This document shows, in pieces, positions 52,701 through 64,000 of a DNA stretch of 64,000 nucleotides. Below the pieces are notes generated by a model. That model was not told the DNA's origin, did not search any database, and saw only the letters and a list, made by a program, of their open reading frames with translations. Made by a program: the position numbers and the translations under genes. Within the stretch, counting starts at the first letter, position 1; each line of letters begins with the position of its first letter. The DNA is from Chaenocephalus aceratus (taxonomy: Eukaryota; Chordata; Actinopteri; Perciformes; Channichthyidae), in NCBI GenBank assembly GCA_023974075.1, contig CM043790.1, positions 22,909,126 through 22,973,125 of the forward strand, given 5' to 3'.

Positions 52701-55130
52701 GGGGCAGCATCAAAGCATTTAGCCACATCACAAAAAAGCCACAACTAAAGAAATCAATAGTGTGTACGCTATAATTAGAGTATTTTAACCGTTCACCATG
52801 CAGTGAGACCGACCGTTTTGACGGGGGATGGGGCCCGCTATAGCCACCAGATTCTATTGAAATAAACAATTTTGACCTCAGCTGAACACTGGTCCACGAT
52901 GCTTCCATCGGTTTGTTTGTTTGTCAAAGTGTGTGATTTTGGTAAATATAAACTATCCCTTTAATTCACAAAATAACAGGACAGAGATTCTATGGAATTA
53001 TAGACGATGTAATAACCTCATTAAACCCAACTTCAACATTTTCAAACTTTCCATTAATACATTTTTTTATTATTTGCCTCCTTTCAAATTATTTGTAGTT
53101 TTCTACAGTTTTGGAAAAGTGTAGAAAGTGTTCATAGAAACAGTGTGTTATTTGCAACCCTGTACATAGTTACTATGTGGGCCATATGATGGGATTTACA
53201 AGACATATACGATGCTTGATTCTTTTGACCAGTGTTACAGCGCATGCCTTCACTCTTTTATTTCAGATGAATCTGAAAAAAGTCTCCGTTGGGAAAAAAC
53301 ACATGCACTTAAATATGGATTTGAAGGTTTTACAAATGCCTCAGCTCAATCTTAGAATAAACTAATCCCCTCTTTGCCGCTGTCCTCTCTCTGTTTCCTA
53401 ATTTCTTCACTTTTTCTTGTCCCACCCCCCATCACTCCCCCCACCATCGCCACAGCAGCTACCTGAGGCCCTTGTGTCCACCTCATTTATCACCGGGGTT
53501 TGATTCCTCTGCTCCGAGAGGGAGATAAAGGTAGAAAGAGTAGAGGAAGAAGAGTAAAGAGTCAAAACAAACCCTCCTCTGTTCTCTCTCCTTCTTTCCC
53601 TTCCTTCAGTGTGTGAGCGAGAGATGAATGCAGCCAGTGGAATTAATTGCACCCCGTTACTGAAGATCAGCAAGTTTGCACTGTTGGCGTGCTGATCTGC
53701 CATATGGCTGCCCACTAGGTGAACACTTTGATTAATGTGGCCCACTCCCCAGTTTTTTCCCCCCACTTATATTTGATTCTGATAACTGAAACTCAGCTCC
53801 TCATTCTGAGTCTCTCCATCTTCCGTCCTAGCCCGTCTCTTTTTGTTTACTCTTTTCCTCAGCTCACCTGAGCCATCTGTGCTTGCAGCTTTAGTCTGGG
53901 TTTCCAGTCGTGCATTCTCTTTTGCTGTTGTTTTTCTACAAGCTTTCCTCTACCAAGTCTTTATGGATTCGGCGTGGTCTGTGGATTGTGGAGTTTGGAG
54001 TATCCGTGATATTAGAGGGAGAAAGAAAGGCCAGAGTGTGTTGTTTAGGAGAGAGATTTGGAGCTATGGGTACGAGTCCTTCACAGTTGATTAGGCCCCT
54101 GGGGTGTTAGCCTCCTCGGGATCTCTCTGACTACTCTTACCCCAGAGGTCCGGGATACATACACAAACAAGCTAACGGGTACAGACACTACACGGCATGC
54201 ACGCAGGCAGACATGTGTGTACGCTGTGCTGAGGTCCAGGCAGTAACAAGGAGGTGAACAGATACTGGAGTCACAATATCAATAGGCCTGAGTGGAAGTA
54301 ATAATACCTGAGCAGGGTTCAGCCATGAGACGGCGCTAACTAGAGAGGCGTCTCTCAAGTGGAGCATTCACTATCTGCACATCACACTATGTAGCTGTGT
54401 GTGTTTGTGGGTGCACATAGTCCCATTACATGTTAGAGCGAACCCGTGTTTGCTGCATGGGAGCAGCGCGATGGTGTCATCATCAACTCTGAGATAAAAT
54501 GTCCTCACCTTAGGTCACAAGTTCAAGTTTGTTTTCTTTCTTGCTGCTGCTATAATGAGGCAGCAGTACAGAACACTATGCAGACATCTATACCGGAACA
54601 TCTATAACAATCACGCGGGTGCTTTGTTTTCCCTCTGCTTTATGGCCTGTTCCTGCTGCTCGTCTATTTTGGTCTTCCTCAGTCTTGTTAAGTGCCGCCA
54701 TTCTCCTGTGTTTGGATGTGGCCCAGAGGGCCCTTAGCGAGACCAGGGTCTGGGAATGAGCTGCAGCCCCAGCCAGGGGGTGCCCATGGTAGGCTGCCAG
54801 TCCCACTAAATCTCCCTGATTACCAGGGGTGGCTGTGCTGAGATGGGGGTGTTACGAAGGTGGTGGGCTCTCCAAAGAGGCTGATTGAGATGCAAATAGA
54901 GGCCATAACTCAGAGGTAATGCGGACCTGAGCACCCTTTGCCTCGTCCTTTCCTGTGCACCTCACTCTCTCATCACTCCCCATTTACTTCAGGAGGGACT
55001 GTTATTGTCTCTGAATCTGATAGGAAGAGAGCAATAAGGGTGAGGTCCTCGGAGAATAAGGAAGTACAAGCATGTAAATTGACTTTTGTTTTGAAGAAGG
55101 TTAACAATGACCAGACACTACCAGATAAGT

Positions 55131-55132
<2 letters not shown>

Positions 55133-55180
<48 letters not shown>

Positions 55181-55226
55181 ACGCACACGCACACGCACAC
55201 GCACACGCACACGCACACGCACACAC
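55133..55226. repeat. Compound (AC)n and (ACACGC)n repeat
   Basis: About 38 bp of AC followed by a run of eight or nine hexamers ACACGC. The hexamer phase changes the dinucleotide frame regularly. Confidence 0.95.
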
Positions 55227-58200
55227 CTGCAAATACCAAACTTGGTTTCAAAGAAAGCACAGATGGACACAGTAAAGTGCGTGGGACTTGGCTTGCCAGT
55301 GGAAAGGTGGAATGAACAGGGGAAGAGGAGGGGGAGGAGTAATTGCACAGTCCTGTGTTGAATTGTTCTGTGGATGCAAATTTAAATCCCTCCTATTATT
55401 TTAATAATCTGCCTTTTACTGCTTGTGCTCGGATCATTTGTTTGCAAACCAGGTTATTTGGAGAGGGAGGCTCGGGGGTAATTTCATGCTTTGGAGCATT
55501 TATATCTATAACTTAATGAGGAGAGGGCCTGTTGTTTCCTGGTAACACACTGCTAGAGGGGAGCAAAGTTTGTGTTCTCCGTTTAGGGTACTGTTAGAGG
55601 GCAATAATGTGGGATCACTCTGATGGAATTAAGGAGCAAACTGAGGAGAGACCTAATGCAGCTTTGGGTGATAGACCAAACTTAATACTGATGTTTCATT
55701 CAGGGTTTTTAAGTTCATGGGGTGTACCGTAGGAGATGGACTATCCCTTTTGCCCTTTTCAAAAAGCTTACACAAATGTTTTCCCCAGCTCCTGCCTAAA
55801 TAGGCTAAGTCTGGTTTTACCTCTTTTGTACATTTTCTTTTCCTTGTATTTATCTAAACTTCGTTAAATGTTTTTGCAATAGACAATCTGTACTCTGTGT
55901 ATCAGTTAGTGAAATTCAGATCTGTCTCCTGCTTATTGTCACTCAGCTGGTGCCAGGGCAGGGAGACAGCCTGGTGGCCCGGCCCAACTCAATATAACAC
56001 AACCGTTATTACATTTAGCCGAGAGACAAAAGGAAGGCTCACTGTCTACAGAAAGCAGCGCACAGTCTCGTGAGATGTTCAGGATTGTTAATGTAGTTAC
56101 TCCTCCTTCAGTGGAGCCAAAGAGAAAGCGTGATGGACCGATGGAGGGAGAAAGTGTGTGTTCACGTCCCGTCATCCACCTTTTTCTCTTCTTTTTTCTT
56201 CCTTCCTCCTCACTGTCATTCCTTCACTCTCCTGTTCCCTTGTGAAGGACTCTTCTCCCTGCAAATGTAATCAGACTGCATGAATTAACGCAATAATTCA
56301 ATTTGTTTACAAGGCATCATTTATTCTCTGTCAGGCCAGCGCTCCGTTGACTATCCGTGGCTGGCTGACCCCCGACCTTTGCTGAAGTCACATGATGCAT
56401 TTATTACATCGTTCAGCGAGCGACTTCCAGGCTATTATCAGGCGACAAGGGGATAAAGATGCATGATGAGAATCCTATTATTCAAATCTGTCTAACAGAA
56501 TGCAAAACCACATGACCTTATCAACAGACCGGGTGGATCATGTATAATGGTGCTTTAACAACGTCCGTTGGTGGTACTGAATATGAAAATGAGCATATAA
56601 TAATAATGATTATTATAATTAATAATTTATTTTTCGATTGTGCCACTGTAAGCCATGAATCTATCCTAGTAAAACATTTGATCTGCACCATTCCTTTCAT
56701 TCTATTCTTCTCTTGTAACGCTTACTGTGATTCAAAACCAGAGAAAACAGGAGACTTTATCCCAGAGAGAGGAGAAGAAAAGAAAAGACAGAATCTTTTG
56801 TACTTGCAGGCTAAACTATTGTGACACTGGAAAATGGTAAGCAGTTTAGAATATTGCCAAACAAAAGAGCTTTTAATCAAAGTGCGTACCAGACCCTGCG
56901 GAGTGTAAAACACTCCCTCATCAAAAGGCCTATTATACACTTACTCACATCAAAGGCCTCCATGTTTCTTAATTGCTAGATTCTTTTCTTATTCAATTAT
57001 GTGATGCTTATGTTTTTATAAAGCTGATACAAAAAGAGCTCGGGTAACCAAATCAAAGGGGCTTAATTTATCATCTCTGTACAGCAATGTGTGTTCGCCA
57101 CATCAGTTTACACATGTGTAAATGCGTTTCTGCTGGGGTGTCTGGTATTTTACCCGCCCTCCGGATACCGAGATGATGCAAGGCAGGAGTCTTTCAGGAG
57201 AAATTAAACGGTATAAAACTAGCAGGTTTTGATAAAGCAATCACATTACTAACACACTTGAAAAGAACACATTATTTAGCTTTTTTGCTGACACCCCAGA
57301 TTGAAAGTTGTAAGTGTATGGGGTCTAGGAGTTTTCCTCTAACTTTGCTATCCAACCACAACATAATCAGCATCTAAGTCTACGTGTGTCGTTCACAAAA
57401 GTACTAAAGTCCCTTTGCAGAATTGCAAAGTAAGCTAGGTGTGAATATGTAATTGCCAGTGCTTATTCTGAGATCTGAAATATTAGGGAGCAATATGGAT
57501 TGCATTAAAATCCTGGCTGTTAGGGGTATCGGTTACACTGAAGACATGCAGAAAAATGTGCATTGTCTGCGAATCTGGCGGAGATGGAGTGGGTGAGATG
57601 AGGGGGGAGATAGAAGCAGGAGAGGGTGAGGAAATGGAGAGGAAGAGACAGAGAGGAAGAGGAGAGGAAGATGAACATCTCTTAATGTCTTTCTGAGAAC
57701 ATAGACACATTATTTAAATCTCCATCACTTTTTAATGTAAATCTGATCAGGCTCTGTGCTGGACCAAAGAAGGGAACAGCGAAGCAGAGGTAGAAAAGGA
57801 CACACACGCACGCACGCACATACACTCATACACACTGATTGACACAATTTCAATTTATCTGTTCTAGAACACAAATGCAGCCAAAACACATGTGTGTGTG
57901 TGTGTCGGTATATATGGGTGCATGTGTAAGTTTGTATGTGTGTGTTTGTGTGCAATCTGATATCTGCCTCAGGCCCCATGGCCCTGGTCTGTCTGCATCC
58001 GAAAAGCAAACTCTGCAATTATGATGACCGCCCTGTCCTTTTCATTTCCCATCTCTGTCTCTCCCTCTGTGTCGCGGGCTCTCACACACTCTTTCCATCT
58101 CTTTGTCTCTCTTTTTCTCTCCTGTAAGGTAATACAATTCTCAATGGTAAGAGAATACCAGGATTAATACACATACAAGCTACGATATAAAGTCCTCTTT

Positions 58201-58669
58201 GCACCGATAACTCAAAAATAATTATCATGATTTTTACTTAATTTTGTACATACAGCCTGTTTTTGTTTTTGTAAAACACAATTCTAGTGTCATATTTATA
58301 ATAGTAATTTTATAATCATGTTTTCATTTTATATTATACAAAATAAAAATGTAAATTTGAACTGAGGGCTCAAACATATTATATGCAGTGGTGAACACAT
58401 TTACTAATTTATTACATTATACTTTATTTAGGCATTTCAATTTGATTCTACTTTTACTACATGTATTTGACAAATACAGTGAATAGTTACATCGGAGATT
58501 AGAAATGTAAGAAGAATGAGCATATACAAAAATGTGTCGCTGTACGGTAAATTAAAATACAAAGCTTGATATTAAGGAGAAATTGCGTAATTTTTAAACA
58601 GATATATTTAAAAAAATTGCGCTATTCATAATAATTTAATATAAAATGTTACACTCCTGTTTTTTCTCC

Positions 58670-58685
58670 AAAAGGAGTACTTGTA
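58670..58685. repeat. L1-like insertion, left target site duplication
   Basis: AAAAGGAGTACTTGTA, repeated exactly at 59976-59991 after the poly(A) tail. Confidence 0.9.
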
Positions 58686-59975
58686 AGAAACTTAAAAAAA
58701 AAAACACTAACCCTATTACTAGGAATATGATCAGAGTCTGGCATGAAGTAAGGAAGTACTTGGGCGAACCTCTCTCTCTCACGATTTAGTCCAATTTGGG
58801 GAAATGATGACTTCATTCCAGGCAGAGCTGATAATGGGTTTAAGATTTGGTCAGATAAGGGGGTACAGAAAATTCAAGATCTATATAGGCTCAATGATGA
58901 TAATCTGATGTCGTTTGAGGAGTTTGCAATTAAGCACAACATTTCACGGAAACATTTTTTCAATTTCTTACAAATCAGAAGCTATATTGGAGCAAACCAA
59001 AAACAATTATTAACTATACCTCCATACTCACCACTAGAGAACATAATGTTAAAGGACTGTAGGGGGGGAAACTAATTTCTTCACTTTATAACTTGCTTAT
59101 ATCTGGCTGCCCTGAGTCATCCGGAGCTAAACTTAGGAATTGGAGGGAGGATTTGCAGGAAGACATTTTGATTGATGAGTGGGAAGGTGCCTGTAAGAAA
59201 GCTCAATCACAAACAGCGAATACCCGTCTTAAGCTCTTACAATATAACTGGCTGATGCGTACATATATTACCCCAGAAAAGCTAAACAAATTCAATGGTA
59301 ATATCCCGGACTTATGTTTTAAATGTGGACAATCTAAGGGAACATTCTTTCATTGTGTTTGGGAGTGTACCAAGATAAAAACGTTTTGGGAAGAGGTCAA
59401 ATGTATGATAGAAGAGATTTTATCATTGCAGTTACTCATGGAGCCCAAGTTTTTTTTGTTAGGGTGTTACCCAAAAGAACACAACACAAGGAAGAGAGAA
59501 CAAATCTTTTTTAATTTATGTCTGTGGCAGGCAAAACGCATGATAGCACTTTCATGGAAAAATGTTAACAGTCCAAGTTTTGGTAAAGGGCTAAAAGAAC
59601 TGTCTGCATGTGTCTCATTGGAGAAAATAACCTATTCAATTAAAGGAAAACAAGAACTATTAAAAAAAGTATGGGGCCCTTTCCTTAACTATCTGGAACA
59701 TGCGGATCTAGAGAGTACTCTGGGTCAGCAAATTGGAGATGATTAATGTTCCTCTGCTGGGAGAAGGATAAAAGCCTTTACTATCTGCCTTCATGTTTGT
59801 ATATTTCCTTACTTAGCCTACCCACGTGTTTGTGAAGTTCATTTTATTTATTTATTTTATGTATGTGACTTGTAATGTACTTTAATTTGGTATGTCTTGT
59901 GGATGTTTGTGTACTGTCTTATATATTGTCTATGTATGCTTAAATAATAAAGAAAGTGTTTAAAAAAAAAAAAAA
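58686..59975 (+). mobile_element. 5'-truncated L1-like LINE with poly(A) tail
   Basis: About 1.29 kb between perfect 16-bp target duplications. Encodes the C-terminal part of an L1-clade ORF2, then a short 3' UTR, AATAAA at 59946-59951 and an A run. It lies in wwox intron 5 in the sense direction. The intact duplication points to a comparatively recent insertion. Confidence 0.93.
58703..59746 (+). pseudogene. L1-like ORF2 C-terminal fragment
   Basis: First frame: TNPITRNMIRVWHEVRKYLG, FSPIWGNDDFIPGRADNGFK, YRLNDDNLMSFEEFAIKHNI. A 7-G run at 59062-59068 shifts the frame. Second frame from about 59070: KLISSLYNLLIS, NWREDLQEDILIDEWEGACK, NWLMRTYITPEKLNKFNGNI, then the Cys-His motif CFKCGQSKGTFFHCVWEC and QAKRMIALSWKN, ending in TAA at 59744. 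This is the region after the reverse transcriptase domain. The catalytic domains are absent because of 5' truncation. Confidence 0.9.
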
Positions 59976-59991
59976 AAAAGGAGTACTTGTA
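59976..59991. repeat. L1-like insertion, right target site duplication
   Basis: Exact copy of 58670-58685, overlapping the end of the A run. Confidence 0.9.
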
Positions 59992-60199
59992 TTCAATTTA
60001 AAACACACATTTTTGCTCATTCTTACCAGTACATTTTCTTAGTACATTTTTTCCAAGTCACAATTGAAAAATATTATTATGTGGTAATATTAGCTCGACT
60101 GGTTACCTGTAATTATTTCCCCTTTTTTTGTCCTCCTCCTCCTCCTTTGTGTTTTTCTCAGCATGCTCAGTGTTTCTCTGCAGCCTCTACATGAGTCCT

Positions 60200-60285
60200 T
60201 GTCAGGTCTGAGTGAGTGATTAACTCATTGAAGTGCTTACTAATTAATGTGTTTCATTAATTACACTCATTAATGCGGTGTTTAC
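60200..60285. promoter_or_regulatory. Candidate homeodomain-motif cluster in wwox intron 5
   Basis: About nine TAAT/ATTA cores within roughly 70 bases, including GATTAACTCATT, ACTAATTAATG, TTCATTAATTACAC and TCATTAATGC. Non-repetitive, with recurring CATTAAT words. Assigned on motif density only. Confidence 0.35.
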
Positions 60286-60363
60286 CAACATGGCCTGCCA
60301 TAGCCTTAGTACGTCACTGAATAGAACTGTCAGCAAGTACTTAGCCGACACCTAGCCTTTACT

Positions 60364-60402
60364 GTGTGTGTGTGTGTGTGTGTGCGTGTGTGTGTGTGTG
60401 AG
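60364..60402. repeat. (TG)n tract, about 39 bp
   Basis: TG repeat with one CG interruption, in wwox intron 5. Confidence 0.95.
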
Positions 60403-63400
60403 ATTGAGATTGAGAGAGGTGCCTCTGATGTCCGTGTTAAGAGTATCAGCCTCATTCACCATGTTTCTCATCTGGAAAATCATCCCATGTCCTTCCTTCA
60501 CCTTTCCCATATCTGCCCCTGCGATTGCTTGATTTGTAACTTGATTTCAGGAAAGGGAAAACCTGTAGATTATCCAGCTTTCATTAGGGGGGAAAAACCG
60601 AGTCCGTTTCAAGGAAAGAAGAAATCAATTTAATACAGACTTAACTGGAGGAAATTGCATATTCTGCCTGTACTGTATGTGCTGAACAGGCACTTTCTCT
60701 TCCTCACCAGAGACCTGCCTCCCTATTAATTGCAGTGTGTGTGCATGCCAGTGAGTAAGTGGATGTGTGTGTGTGCGCGTGCATTTGTTTGTGTGCATTC
60801 ATTTGAGTGTTTGAATGCATGTTTCCCGAGTGTGTGTTCAGTCTCTTTGTCTGTGTGTGGAGGTCAATGTTCAGAACTGTGGTAGGGCACACAGCCAGAT
60901 GTGTCTGTTTCTTTATTTGCGGCGTACATGTGCGTTCATGGCACGTGGTGTGTCCATACTTCTTTGTTGGTGTATGCCGCCTGCATAAGCACAAGTGCAT
61001 GTGACTTAGCCAGGTGGAGAGGAGATTGGTTGGTATTTATGAACAAACGTCATAATTGTGACAGGATGATATACGAGCAGAACATCCCACAGTTTCCCCC
61101 CTCCTTCCCTTTTCTCTTTTTCTTTCGCTAAAAATATATATCTATGATAAAATACGGTCTTAAAAGCTGATGACCAATTTAGTGTGGCGTGTTGCGGACA
61201 AGGTCACAGAGATCTGAGTTCCTGTGTTCCTCCCTCGGAGGCCTGTTCTAATCTACAGAGCAAGAAGAGGGGCTCAAAGTCATTTCTCTAATTGCTTTTA
61301 TAAGGTGCCCTTTTCACATGGCGTCTTTCCTGCTCATTCACTTTCACCGCCATTACAACACCTTACCTCCGCACCTGCTGGTTTAAATACAGCCATGTAA
61401 TATTGCTGACGCCTCATATTGATATCAGTTATTTGTAGGGAGCAATAGTAACCATATCAACCTATAGAAGTAGTACACTCTTCTGTCTTCCCCTTCTCTT
61501 TGACCATCCTTCTCCATGCCTGAGGAGTTAACCTGGGCTGGCTGCAGGCTAAGTGTTTTGTATATATGGGGGTACTTTTGATTTCTTAAGTGTTGTCCCT
61601 GCATTGGTGATCTTTAAGGGGAGCTGAGGTGGGGAAGGGGCAGCACGAGGTGACTGAAGATGGAAACGGGGGTTAAAGTGGGAGAAGGAAGGCAGAGAAG
61701 GATATGGGGAGAGGGGGATGAGATTGAGCCTAGTGCATTAAGACAGTGTATTATTTGGCGGTTCCACTTGCCTGCGTCCATTAGGGGTGGCTGCTATGCT
61801 ATTAAAGGGGTCAACGAAGTGTGTGTACCTGTGTGCGTGTGTGAGTACGCCTACATGTGTGTGTTTTAAGAGTTAGTAGAGTGGTCCAGTGTCTTATTGA
61901 ACAGGATGGGGCTCCCCAGCTCTAATACCTCTTAATTTTATTGGATTGGATGGCCCCAGTTATAATTGTATTAGGGATCTTCCCTCTCCGTCCATCCACT
62001 CTGTCTCCACAGCTGAAGTGACCACATGTCATCCCCCAACACACGTGGACAACACCAGGAGAGCCGAGGGGGACCTCTGCAGAGGCCAACTTCTGCCTCT
62101 CACACAAGTCTTTCCTCTCCACCCTTGCCGCTTGTTTCCTTCTTCCTTCTTCCCCTCCTCCTGATGAAAGTCACAAAGGTCATTGTCATGTGACAGACAG
62201 CTGCTCTCTTGGGTTGAGTGGGTGGAAGGCAGCGGCAGGAGCGGAGAGATCTAATGGCCATGCTACATCATGGTGACCTTGCCACTTTCTGTCCTGTACA
62301 CAATGCTCTTTTTGTGGGTGCCCGGTTATGAAGATGGACACACAGTCGCCTTAGTTTTTAGTTTTCATTTACGCGTGTGTTTCATTCATAATTAGCCTCT
62401 TGCGTTCAGATGGAGCGATAGGTTGTGTGTAGCTGGGGGCAGTAAGCGCTGTCACCCCGAGCCGGGCTCTGTGCTGTTGCACACTCAGCGATTACTCCAG
62501 AGTTAACCAGAGAGGCTTCGCTGCCTCTCACTTTTCCTTCGCCCTTGAAGAGACCAGGAGTTGTCAGGGTCCTCATAAAAACCCTGAACGATTGCGCCCG
62601 TGCGTTCTTCCTCTCTTTTTCTACCCTTTTTTTTTACTCTTCTCCTTCCAAAACCTGGCCATCTGTCTAATTGTTCACCTCCATCGCTTTAATGCTTTTT
62701 ACATGCTTTTTCCCCCCTCTTTCCAGGCAATAAACTTTATTTTCTTCGCAAGACTTCAATCTGCAGGGGGAGGGTAGATGGGCAGGCTGCTCACCTTCTC
62801 CCTGCTGGATTTGCTCCAGTGGCCCCCCTTCAACCCCCCTCTATCCTCCCTCTGGTCTCCCATTACTCCATCCCTTCTTCCCTTTCCCCCCCTGTCTCTA
62901 GAAGGGGATACGTGTTCGTCAAGCTGACACCTGCTCTCATCTTCTCTGCTGGTCATACACTCATGGAGGGCTTCCCTGTTGAGGAGGCCTTCCACTGACC
63001 TCTTAATTACCTCACTGCTGCCTGCTCTGACCTTGTTTTGAAGTAATGAATAGTATTTATTTCTGTAAAACTCAATTATCCATTTCATGAGAACAACTTT
63101 TTTTCTACACAAAGTTTTCTAAATATATAGTACGTCTTGCTCCTACACATGTTTGACTACTTGGTGGAAAAAGATGACTTCCACAGCCTACACGCCGTTC
63201 ACTTTACCTGCATTTCTGTGTATGTGTACTGTGTAAAGGTGGGAGTGTGAGTGCTGCACATACAAGTCATTACATGAGACAGTTGTCTCCTCTCACCTGT
63301 GATTACTGCTGTGTGCAGATCATATAAGCAGGTACCCTATAATCATATCTATAATAGCCATAATCAGCCCTTTAATGCTTTGTAATAGCATCCATATAAT

Positions 63401-63486
63401 GGTATAGAGTAGCATCAAGAGAATAATTCAGGCATAGATAATGGTGTGATAGCGTGGTTTTACCCTTGAGTCACAACACTGCATTT

Positions 63487-63513
63487 GTTGTGTGTGTGTG
63501 TGTGTGTGTGTGT
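63487..63513. repeat. (TG)n tract, about 27 bp
   Basis: TG repeat in wwox intron 5. Confidence 0.95.
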
Positions 63514-64000
63514 GCACCTGCATGTATAAATACGCCCTGGAGCAGTTAAGGTGGCTGTAAAACGCCTGAAGAATCACATTTCCATCAGAAGGCGCTCTTA
63601 ACCCTTTCTTGTTTTCTTTGTGCTCACTGCTCCATGGAGCGTCCTTGCTGTGAGTGTCATGTACGCTTAACTCTGCGGAGACAGACAGGCAGAGGAGAGA
63701 CATTCACATAGGACACACACAGACTGGAGATCTGATCGGAGGGAGGCTGATAGGGGCGCAGCAGCAGCCGTGGTGGTGGCGGCGGCGGAGGGAGAGCGTA
63801 ACGCTGAACGCTGCTCCGGGGGTAATGTGAGCGTTCCTCAGGGACTATGGGCAGGACGAAGGGGAGAGGCAGCATCAGGAATACCTGGTGCTGCTGAACC
63901 CAGAGCCCAGCTGGGAGTCCTGGGAGCCATATCTCAATCCTTTCCCCTCTCCTGCATGAGGGATGAGTCTAATGGGCCGTTATTTTAAACGGAACACGCT

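Overview
The window looks like a stretch of a ray-finned (teleost, probably percomorph) fish chromosome. The evidence is spliced vertebrate genes with GT-AG introns, many teleost-type transposon remnants (Tc1-like, hAT-like, L1-like and CR1/L2-like LINEs) and very long (AC)n tracts. The window has no bacterial features: no operons, ribosome binding sites or CRISPR arrays.

Two real genes dominate, arranged head to head. On the minus strand, positions 22993 down to 7350 hold a complete nfat5 gene (osmotic-stress transcription factor NFAT5/TonEBP). I resolved 12 coding exons, and the reading phases agree from exon to exon. The N-terminal and Rel-homology exons are intact. The glutamine-rich C-terminal exons carry three apparent one-base insertions and one in-frame TAG. 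A probable long 3' UTR runs to a poly(A) signal at about 3463-3468. On the plus strand, starting at 25967, lie the first five coding exons of wwox (WW domain-containing oxidoreductase). Exons 1, 2, 3 and 5 have the same lengths as I recall for human WWOX, and exon 4 is 9 nt (three codons) shorter. The window ends more than 23 kb into wwox intron 5, and I saw no further wwox exon.

Layout: 1-2890 is decayed repeat sequence with a hAT/ZMYM-like fragment and an (AC)n tract. 2894-3420 may be the terminal exon of an unrecognised plus-strand membrane protein gene, convergent with nfat5. 3440-7349 is the nfat5 3' UTR. 7350-22993 is nfat5. 22994-25966 is the divergent intergenic region, with a C28-(CT)n tract near the nfat5 start. 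25967-64000 is wwox with its introns. The introns carry a Tc1 copy with TA duplications, LINE 3' ends, a hAT-like element nested in a MITE, an L1-like insertion with a perfect 16-bp target duplication, and dinucleotide tracts up to 323 bp.

The two proteins act independently: NFAT5 in hypertonicity-driven transcription, WWOX as a WW-domain adaptor/short-chain dehydrogenase. I found no convincing new biological system. The points most worth a second look are the lesions confined to the nfat5 C-terminus, the unrecognised gene tail at 2894-3249, the promoter-proximal C/CT tract, the nested transposons and the homeodomain-motif clusters in wwox introns.
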